From an uncultured Acidobacteriota bacterium (GTDB taxonomy: Bacteria; Acidobacteriota; Vicinamibacteria; Vicinamibacterales; UBA8438), in the NCBI GenBank assembly GCA_937888665.1, contig CALBET010001241.1, forward strand, positions 1-5,229: DNA of 5,229 nt, given 5' to 3'. Under the pieces are notes generated by a model. That model searched no databases. It saw only the letters and a program-made list of their open reading frames with translations, and had not been told where the DNA came from. Below, piece by piece: positions 1 through 5,229 of the stretch. Every line of letters starts with the position of its first letter. Positions within the stretch are counted from its first letter, which is position 1. The translations under genes were made by a program, and so were the position numbers.

Positions 1-351
1 GTGCATCCGAGCTTCGTCGAGGGTCAGATGCAAGGGGGCGCCGCGCAGGGCATCGGATGGGCGCTCAACGAGGCCTACCTCTACGACGAGCGCGGGCGCC
101 TGCAAAACCCCGGATTCCTGGACTACCGCATGCCTGTGGCGTCTGACCTGCCCATGATCGACACGGTCATCGTGGAGGTAGCCAACCCGTCGCATCCATA
201 CGGCGTACGCGGCGTCGGCGAAGTGCCTATCGTGCCGCCCCTTGCCGCCGTGGCCAATGCGATGCGGGGCGCGACCGGCATACGGTTCACCGAGCTCCCG
301 ATGTCACCGCCGCGGGTACTCGCCGCGATCGAGAGCCACGAGCCCGCCTGA
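1..351 (+). CDS. Molybdenum hydroxylase (xanthine dehydrogenase/CoxL family) large subunit, C-terminal fragment
   Basis: This is the 3' end of a gene that starts before the window; the GTG at position 1 is an internal valine codon, not a start. The family binds the molybdopterin (often cytosine dinucleotide) cofactor and hydroxylates substrates such as purines, aldehydes, N-heterocycles or CO with water-derived oxygen. Seen here: the glycine-rich cofactor-binding stretch VEGQMQGGAAQGIGWAL (fragment residues 6-22), the FLDYRMP segment (39-45), and the strongly diagnostic GVRGVGE motif (68-74). E74 (codon 220-222) matches the active-site glutamate of XDH/CoxL proteins. The tail PMSPPRVLAAI (100-110) is the usual family ending, so the C-terminus is intact. 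Full-length members have roughly 700-800 residues, so about 85% of the protein is missing from view. The substrate cannot be told from this fragment. A MoaD/ThiS-like gene follows 67 bases downstream, in the same direction. Confidence 0.93.
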   Translation: MHPSFVEGQMQGGAAQGIGWALNEAYLYDERGRLQNPGFLDYRMPVASDLPMIDTVIVEVANPSHPYGVRGVGEVPIVPPLAAVANAMRGATGIRFTELPMSPPRVLAAIESHEPA

Positions 352-391
352 GGCAATCGCATTGCGGAACCGCGGAGCCCGCCGCAAGCCG

Positions 392-411
392 GCTCGGCTC
401 TGTCCGAGCGG
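392..411 (+). promoter_or_regulatory. Possible hairpin overlapping a weak ribosome binding site before the MoaD-like gene
   Basis: The 67-base gap between the molybdenum hydroxylase stop and the sulfur-carrier ATG contains a perfect 6-bp inverted repeat, GCTCGG at 392-397 and CCGAGC at 404-409, with a 6-base loop. The only purine-rich stretch near the ATG is GAGCGG (406-411, spacing 7), a poor Shine-Dalgarno match that falls largely inside the 3' arm of the stem. No T-run follows, so it is not an intrinsic terminator. It may lower translation of the downstream gene relative to the enzyme, or be a chance result of GC-rich sequence. Confidence 0.2.
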
Positions 412-418
412 CAAATCT

Positions 419-658
419 ATGGCGACGGTGTTTCTCCCCAGCGGATTGGCGTCAATCGCAGGCGTTGACCAGGTCGTGATCGACGCGCCCAGGGTGGCCG
501 AACTGCTGAGCGAACTGGCGCGGCGCTATCCAGCGCTCGTCGACCGCCTCGGCGGAATGGCCGTGGCGGTCGACGGCGACATCTACAACGACCCGGACTA
601 CGTGCCGATCCGCGCCGACAGCGAGGTGTACCTGATACCGCGCATCGCCGGAGGGTAG
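419..658 (+). CDS. MoaD/ThiS family sulfur carrier protein
   Basis: A complete 79-residue protein with the ubiquitin-like beta-grasp character of MoaD, ThiS and CysO. It ends in the hallmark segment VYLIPRIAGG (70-79), whose C-terminal Gly-Gly is, in this family, adenylated and then converted to a thiocarboxylate that donates sulfur. Other family-like parts are the N-terminal strand MATVFLPSGL, a helix around VAELLSELARRYPAL (26-40), and the strand and turn MAVAVDGDIYNDPD (47-60). The ATG at 419 was chosen because the protein then begins directly at the first beta strand; the frame stays open upstream to 242, but that part is a shadow of the preceding gene. Its place after a molybdenum hydroxylase suggests the small subunit of molybdopterin synthase, partner of MoaE, in cytosolic cofactor synthesis. 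A CysO- or ThiS-like role in cysteine or thiamin synthesis cannot be excluded, so no symbol is given. The Shine-Dalgarno signal is weak, so translation may depend on the upstream gene. Confidence 0.87.
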   Translation: MATVFLPSGLASIAGVDQVVIDAPRVAELLSELARRYPALVDRLGGMAVAVDGDIYNDPDYVPIRADSEVYLIPRIAGG

Positions 659-810
659 ACCGCGGCTGCGACACGCACCGGTTCGCACCGAGGCGAGCGC
701 CGAGTGCCGAATTTTTGGGTCGAGTGTCAATCCAAGAAATCGCGCCTCTTGTCTCGACGGTCAGGAGCCGCCCGCAACAACGGTTGAGCCGGTCGTAGCC
801 CTACGGGTTG
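659..810. other. Convergent intergenic region
   Basis: These 152 bases lie between the stop of the plus-strand sulfur carrier and the stop of the minus-strand outer membrane channel. I see no gene or RNA gene in them. They hold the terminator candidate at 682-716, a short direct repeat CGCACCG (674-680 and 684-690), and at 795-814 an imperfect hairpin (GTAG/CTAC plus CCC/GGG with a 3-base bulge) that includes the stop codon of the minus-strand gene. That second hairpin has no T-tract on the minus strand, so no intrinsic terminator is evident for the efflux genes. Confidence 0.75.
682..716 (+). terminator. Rho-independent terminator candidate after the sulfur-carrier gene
   Basis: Starting 23 bases after the TAG stop, TTCGCAC (682-688) pairs with GTGCCGAA (704-711) leaving one C bulged. 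Inside, GGC (692-694) pairs with GCC (699-701) around a GAGC tetraloop. Five T residues (712-716) follow immediately, and two upstream Gs (680-681) could add G-U pairs. The order of stem then T-tract fits termination of plus-strand transcription only; no T-run lies at the other side. The stem is interrupted and the T-tract short, so efficiency is uncertain. Confidence 0.5.
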
Positions 811-2079
811 CTACTCGGGGAAGCGGCCGATCGCCACCAGCAGGTTCAGGCGTGCTTGCTCCAGGCCGTCCTGCGCGAAGGCCGCGGCCGTCTCAGCGTC
901 GCGTGCCGACCGTTGCGCGTCGATGACTTCGATGTTCGTCGTCGCCCCGAGCTCGTAGGCGACCGTGGTGATCTGCAGCACTTCCTCGGCCTGCTCCGCT
1001 GATCGACGAACGATCAGCAGTGCGCGCTGACGGCTGGCCACGGCCTGTCGAGCCAGCCGCACCTCGGACCGCGCCTGAATCTCCAGCTGGGTGAACGCCA
1101 GTCGCGCGTCCATCAGCGCCAGCTGGCGTTGCTTGCGCACCGCACGTTCCAGACCGCCCTGAAAGATCGGTTGGACGAGCGAGGCGGTAAAGCGCCATGA
1201 CCGCGAGGGCTGGAAGATCCCCGCCGGCACGACGTACTGCGGATCGAACGACAGCGTCGCCGAGGGGCCCACGTCCTTCCAGCTGTCACGCACGACCCGG
1301 TCGGCCGCACGGATAATGGTGCCCTGCGTCTTGATGTCCGGCCTCGCGTTCATCCACACCGACTCGTCCAGCGTCGACGGCACCACGAACGTGGGTTCCC
1401 CGGCGGCGTCCACCGGGCCGTTCTCCGCCAGCAGGACGCCCAGCGCCTCCTGAGCGCTGCGAAGCTCGAACTGCACCGTCTCGATTCGGGCCTCTCCGGC
1501 CGTCGCCTCTTGTGCCGCCCGCAGCATGTTGAGACGACTACCGGCGCCTGCCTCGAGCCGGCGCTCGGCATTGGCCAGATGGGCCCGCGCCGTCTCGAGC
1601 GACCGCTCCTCGACGCTGACTTGCCGCTGCGACGACACGATGGCCAGATACGTCTGCGCGGCCGCCACCGCGATCTGCGTACGGACCTCGTCGGCTGAGT
1701 CGGCCGCCACCGCGGTCTGGTCCTGCGCCTGCGCGGTGGCCGCCCACCGGGCGGGCGCCAGAATCGGTATGCTGACGCTGGGCGCGAAGGTGACCTGGTG
1801 CCGCGGCTGAATCACGTCGTCGTCGAAGGCGACGGGTGTGTCAACCGTCGTGCTGTTCACGCGTGCCGTGACCGACGGCCGCGTCACCGCACGCGCCTGG
1901 GACAGAATCGCTTCGGCCCGGCCAATCGCCGTCGCGGCACGCGCCACCGTGGGGTTGCGTGCCATCGCCTCCCGCACGGCCTCGTCGAATCCGACCCGGC
2001 GAGGCGCGCGCTCCTGCGCCAGCCCGCCGCCCACACTGGCCGCGAGGACGACGAGCAGCGCCCCCATCACTCTACGCAT
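811..2079 (-). CDS. TolC-family outer membrane efflux protein (outer membrane factor of an RND pump)
   Basis: A 422-residue precursor of the trimeric channel through which an RND pump expels substrates across the outer membrane and periplasm. Residues 1-21 (MRRVMGALLVVLAASVGGGLA) form a Sec signal peptide with likely cleavage after GLA; there is no lipobox cysteine, unlike NodT-type lipoprotein channels. Two OEP repeats follow, at about 28-217 and 245-418, rich in Ala/Gln/Arg heptad-like helices. Family marks are RPD (246-248), PIFQGG (304-309) with its first-repeat counterpart PILAPARW (105-112), and YELGATTNIEVIDAQRS (375-391). Length is slightly short of, but near, the usual 430-490. The frame is open upstream to 2202, but the ATG at 2079 is preferred: GGGAGG (2090-2085) lies 5 bases before it and the signal peptide begins there. 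It overlaps the transporter stop by 8 bases, so the two are cotranscribed and probably translationally coupled. Confidence 0.93.
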   Translation of the reverse strand: MRRVMGALLVVLAASVGGGLAQERAPRRVGFDEAVREAMARNPTVARAATAIGRAEAILSQARAVTRPSVTARVNSTTVDTPVAFDDDVIQPRHQVTFAPSVSIPILAPARWAATAQAQDQTAVAADSADEVRTQIAVAAAQTYLAIVSSQRQVSVEERSLETARAHLANAERRLEAGAGSRLNMLRAAQEATAGEARIETVQFELRSAQEALGVLLAENGPVDAAGEPTFVVPSTLDESVWMNARPDIKTQGTIIRAADRVVRDSWKDVGPSATLSFDPQYVVPAGIFQPSRSWRFTASLVQPIFQGGLERAVRKQRQLALMDARLAFTQLEIQARSEVRLARQAVASRQRALLIVRRSAEQAEEVLQITTVAYELGATTNIEVIDAQRSARDAETAAAFAQDGLEQARLNLLVAIGRFPE

Positions 2080-5000
2080 GCGCGCCTCCCGCTTCCTGGG
2101 TCGCTTCACGGTGCCTCCCCCGCTCGCTCTGACCCGGCGCAACCGACCGCAGCACGACGTAGAGGACCGGAATAAAAATGACCGACAGGAACGTCGAGGC
2201 AATCATGCCTCCCGCGACGGTCGTGCCGACCGAGTTGCGTGCGCCCGAGCCGGCGCCCGTGGCCAGCGCCAGCGGCATCACGCCCAGGATGAAGGTCAAC
2301 GACGTCATCAGGATAGGCCGTAGTCGGATCCGCGCGGCCTCAGCCGCGGCCGCCGCGATAGACCACCCCTCTTTCCGCAAGTGCTCCGCGAACTCGACGA
2401 TCAAGATGGAGTTCTTGGCCGCCAGTCCGATGAGCATCACCAGGCCGACCTGGCAGAAGATGTCGTTGTCCAGGCCCCGCGCAAACTGCGCCCCGAGCGC
2501 CCCAAGGACCGCAAGCGGAACGCCCAGCAAAATGATGAGCGGCAGCACCCAGCTCTCATACTGCGCGGCCAGCACGAGATACACGAGCACGATGCTCAGC
2601 GCGAAGATGTAGACCGCGGTCGATCCGGCCTTGATCTCTTCGAGAGACTGCCCGGCCCACTTGAATCCAAACCCGGCGGGCAGCGCCTCACGGGCGATCT
2701 CCTCCATGACGGCGAGCACCTGCCCGGAGCTAACGCCCGGAACGGCCGCGCCCGTGATCTCGGCCGACCGCACGAGATCGAAGTGGCTGATGACGGCCGG
2801 CGCCGTCTCTTCTCGCACGCGAACCACCGTGTCGAGTGACACCATCTCCCCGTTGGACGCCCGCGCGTAGTAGCTCATGAGGTCGGATGGTTCGCCGCGG
2901 AACTCCTGATCTGCCTGCACGTAGACTCGGTACGCACGATTGTTGAAGTCGAAATCGTTCACATACTGCGAGCCCAGTAACACCTGCAAGGCGCCGGTGA
3001 TCTCGCTAATCGGAAGCCCCAGGCTTCGCGCCCGGTCGCGGTCGATCTCGACCACAAGCTGCGGATCGTTGGCCGTGAAACTACTGAACGCCCCCGCGAC
3101 GCGGCCTGAGGCATTGGCACGGCCCATGATCTGAGACGTGAGGCTGGCCAGATTCGCGATGTCACCGCCCGATTGGTCCAGCACCTCGAACTGGAACCCG
3201 CCAAGCTGGGAGAGGCCCTGAATCGCGGGTGGCACGACGGGAATGACCAGCGCACCGGTGATACCACCGAGCAGCGCCGGGCGGACCCGGTCGACCACCG
3301 AGGCGAGCGACTGCGACGGGTCGCGCCGCTCGTCAAACGGTTTGAGCGACGCGAACATCATGCCCTGGTTCGAGGCCGGTCCCGTGAAGCTGAAACCGGC
3401 CACCGCGAACACCCCCGCCACTTCTGGCTGCGCGGACAGCACCGCCTCCGCCTGCCGCATGATGCCCACGGTGTACTCGAGCGAGGATCCACCTGGCGCC
3501 TGCACGATGGCCATCAGATAGCCCTCGTCCTCGTTGGGCACGAACGCTGTCGGCACGGCCTGATAGACCGCCCACGTGGCGACCAGGCCGGCGGCGAACG
3601 CGACCAGCACCGCCCAGCGCCAGCGCAACGCGCCGCGCACGAAACGCACGTACAACCGGGTGCCGCCATCAATCACCCAATTGACCGCACGGAAGAATGG
3701 CCCTGGTGTGCGTGGTTCACGATCGAGCAGCATCGCCGACAGCGCCGGGGTCAGGGTCACGGCGGTAAACACAGAGAGCGTCACGGCGCACGCAATCGTA
3801 ATGGCGAACTGCTGATACATCTGGCCGGTCGTGCCCGGAAAGAACGCCACCGGAACGAACACCGCGACCAAGACGATGCCAATGACCACCACGGCACCGA
3901 ACACCTCGCGCATCGCGTCGATGGACGCGTCCAGCGCGTTCTTGCCATCCTCCCGCATGTGCCGCTCGATGTTCTCGACCACCACGATGGCGTCGTCCAC
4001 CACCGTGCCTGTCGCGAGCACCACGCCGAACAGGGTCAGCGTGTTGATCGAGAACCCGAACAGACGCATGAACGCAAAGGTGCCGATCAGGGACACCGGA
4101 ATCGTGATGGCTGGAATCAGGGTGCTCCGCCAGTTCTGCAAGAACAGGAACAGCACGAGCACCACGAGCACGATCGCTTCACCCAGCGTCTTCACCACCT
4201 CCACGATCGACTCGCGAATCACGCTGACCTGCTCGAACGCCAGTTCCCAGTGCATGCCGGGGGGAAAGTTCTGCTCCAGGCGCTCCATCTCGGCCAGCAC
4301 GGCGTCGTAGACCTCGAGCGCGTTGGCCGACGGCAGGAGTTGAATGCCCATACCCGCCGCTTCCCGACCGGTATACCGGAGGTCTGACGCGTAGCTTTCG
4401 GCGCCCAGTTCGACCCGACCGACGTCCTGCACCCGCACCAGCGTGCCATCCGCGCCAGCCTTGACGACCACCCGCTCGAACTGCTCGACCTCGGTCAAGC
4501 GCCCTTCGGCGCGCACGCTGAACTCGTAGGTTTGCCCGGCCGCCACGGGCGCCTGCCCCACGCTCCCGGCGGCGACCTGCACGTTCTGCTCGCGCAGCGC
4601 GTTGACGACGTCACCAGCGGTCAGCCGGCGGCCGGCCAGCCGCTCCGGGTCCAGCCAGAGGCGCATGGCGTACCGACGCTCGCCAAACGTTTGGACGTCA
4701 CCCACCCCAGGTACGCGCTTGAGCGCATCCCGGACATACACGTCCATGTAGTTGTTGAGGAACAGCTGGTCGTAGAGACCGTCGTCCGAGTAGAACGCGA
4801 GGCCTCCGATGAACCCGGCCGAGACCTTCAGGACCGTGATCCCGTTGTTGCGGACTTCAACCGGCATACGGCCCAGCACCTGCGTCACCCGGTTCTGGAC
4901 CTCAACCGCCGCGAGATCCGGGTCGCGGCCAATCTCGAAGACGACGTTAATCGTGCTGAATCCGCTGCTGGTGCTGGACGAGGTCATATACAGCATGCCC

Positions 5001-5221
5001 TCGACGCCGTTGATCACCTGCTCGAGCGGTGTGGTGACCGCGCTCTCGACCGCCTGGGCGTTGGCCCCCGTGTAAAAGGCCGTGACCATCACCGTGGGCG
5101 GAGTGAGTTCCGGATACCGGGCCACCGGCAACGTCGGAATGGCGACGGCGCCCGCCAGCACGATGAGCAGCGAGCACACGGTGGCCAGAATCGGCCGGCG
5201 GATGAAGACCTGACTGAACAC
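2072..5221 (-). CDS. AcrB/MexB-like RND multidrug efflux transporter (HAE1 family)
   Basis: Inner-membrane proton/substrate antiporter of a tripartite efflux pump, about 1049 residues, the same length as E. coli AcrB. Layout: TM1 (about 10-28), first porter and docking portion (about 30-335), TM2-TM6 (about 346-496), TM7 (about 537-555), second porter and docking portion (about 560-865), TM8-TM12 (about 868-1026), then a hydrophilic tail. Proton-relay residues are D409/D410 in VVDDAIVVVENIER (TM4), K936 in LAAKNSILIVEF (TM10), and R966 and T973 in RLRPILMT (TM11), matching AcrB D407/D408, K940, R971 and T978. FVPNEDEGYLM (560-570) is a family motif after TM7. All six phenylalanines of the AcrB distal pocket have counterparts. 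The visible start is GTG at 5221, with no Shine-Dalgarno in the 8 bases left; the frame stays open to the edge, so the true start may lie just outside. The outer membrane factor overlaps its 3' end; an adaptor gene is expected upstream. Substrate is unknown. Confidence 0.95.
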   Translation of the reverse strand: MFSQVFIRRPILATVCSLLIVLAGAVAIPTLPVARYPELTPPTVMVTAFYTGANAQAVESAVTTPLEQVINGVEGMLYMTSSSTSSGFSTINVVFEIGRDPDLAAVEVQNRVTQVLGRMPVEVRNNGITVLKVSAGFIGGLAFYSDDGLYDQLFLNNYMDVYVRDALKRVPGVGDVQTFGERRYAMRLWLDPERLAGRRLTAGDVVNALREQNVQVAAGSVGQAPVAAGQTYEFSVRAEGRLTEVEQFERVVVKAGADGTLVRVQDVGRVELGAESYASDLRYTGREAAGMGIQLLPSANALEVYDAVLAEMERLEQNFPPGMHWELAFEQVSVIRESIVEVVKTLGEAIVLVVLVLFLFLQNWRSTLIPAITIPVSLIGTFAFMRLFGFSINTLTLFGVVLATGTVVDDAIVVVENIERHMREDGKNALDASIDAMREVFGAVVVIGIVLVAVFVPVAFFPGTTGQMYQQFAITIACAVTLSVFTAVTLTPALSAMLLDREPRTPGPFFRAVNWVIDGGTRLYVRFVRGALRWRWAVLVAFAAGLVATWAVYQAVPTAFVPNEDEGYLMAIVQAPGGSSLEYTVGIMRQAEAVLSAQPEVAGVFAVAGFSFTGPASNQGMMFASLKPFDERRDPSQSLASVVDRVRPALLGGITGALVIPVVPPAIQGLSQLGGFQFEVLDQSGGDIANLASLTSQIMGRANASGRVAGAFSSFTANDPQLVVEIDRDRARSLGLPISEITGALQVLLGSQYVNDFDFNNRAYRVYVQADQEFRGEPSDLMSYYARASNGEMVSLDTVVRVREETAPAVISHFDLVRSAEITGAAVPGVSSGQVLAVMEEIAREALPAGFGFKWAGQSLEEIKAGSTAVYIFALSIVLVYLVLAAQYESWVLPLIILLGVPLAVLGALGAQFARGLDNDIFCQVGLVMLIGLAAKNSILIVEFAEHLRKEGWSIAAAAAEAARIRLRPILMTSLTFILGVMPLALATGAGSGARNSVGTTVAGGMIASTFLSVIFIPVLYVVLRSVAPGQSERGRHREATQEAGGAHA
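2085..2090 (-). promoter_or_regulatory. Shine-Dalgarno site deciding the start of the outer membrane factor
   Basis: On the minus strand GGGAGG is followed by CGCGC and the ATG at 2079-2077, a spacing of 5 bases. It lies within the last codons of the transporter gene, so ribosomes ending there can reinitiate. This site favours a 422-residue product over the 463-residue extension starting at 2202, which would bury the signal peptide behind 41 Arg/Ser-rich residues. Confidence 0.75.
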
Positions 5222-5229
5222 GTCAGTGC

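Noticed and set aside
242..418. Upstream extension of the MoaD-like reading frame into the molybdenum hydroxylase gene
   Set aside because: The extra 59 residues look like out-of-frame translation of the upstream gene; the MoaD/ThiS fold begins at the ATG at 419.
674..690. Direct repeat CGCACCG, twice, 3 bases apart
   Set aside because: Only 7 bases and two copies, partly inside the terminator stem; too short to support an operator or an attachment site.
795..814. Inverted repeat around the stop codon of the outer membrane factor as an intrinsic terminator
   Set aside because: The stem is short (4 + 3 bp with a 3-base bulge) and no T-tract follows on the minus strand.
2080..2202. A 41-residue N-terminal extension of the outer membrane factor
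   Set aside because: It is Arg/Ser-rich, lies inside the transporter gene in another frame, and would bury the signal peptide. The ATG at 2079 has a good Shine-Dalgarno site.
1798..2323. Plus-strand open frames of 125 and 161 codons opposite the junction of the channel and transporter genes
   Set aside because: Both are antisense to conserved coding sequence and have Arg/Ala-rich, featureless translations.
3173..4387. A 404-codon open frame on the plus strand, opposite the transporter gene
   Set aside because: It is antisense to a clearly conserved RND coding sequence. Its translation is rich in His, Arg and Gln with no recognisable fold, signal or motif, which is typical of a shadow frame in GC-rich DNA.

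Overview
The window carries the ends of two convergent gene groups from a GC-rich bacterium (GC is clearly above 60% by eye). The organism is Gram-negative: an AcrB-type RND pump next to a TolC-type outer membrane channel requires an outer membrane. The taxon cannot be fixed from the sequence. The combination would fit a soil Acidobacteriota- or Proteobacteria-like genome, but that is only a guess.

Plus strand, 1-658: the C-terminal 116 codons of a xanthine dehydrogenase/CO dehydrogenase-type molybdenum hydroxylase large subunit, including its catalytic glutamate. After a 67-base gap comes a complete 79-residue MoaD/ThiS-like ubiquitin-fold sulfur carrier ending in Gly-Gly. The pair suggests that a molybdoenzyme operon carries its own sulfur carrier, probably for molybdopterin synthesis. 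A hairpin followed by five T residues at 682-716 looks like the terminator of this group.

Middle, 659-810: a 152-base convergent intergenic region with no gene, holding the terminator and a weak second hairpin at the end of the minus-strand group.

Minus strand, 5221-811: an HAE1-family RND inner-membrane transporter (about 1049 residues, proton-relay residues and all six AcrB distal-pocket phenylalanines present), followed by a TolC-family outer membrane factor whose start overlaps the transporter stop by 8 bases. Together they form two of the three parts of a tripartite proton-driven efflux pump. The periplasmic adaptor (MFP) is not here and is expected just beyond position 5229, upstream of the transporter. 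The RND start lies only 8 bases from the window edge and may really be outside it.

Overall this is a mostly ordinary region. I see no mobile element, CRISPR array, tRNA or rRNA, and no convincing evidence for a new system. The most notable points are the molybdoenzyme-linked sulfur carrier, the tight transporter/channel coupling and the fully preserved drug-binding phenylalanine set.
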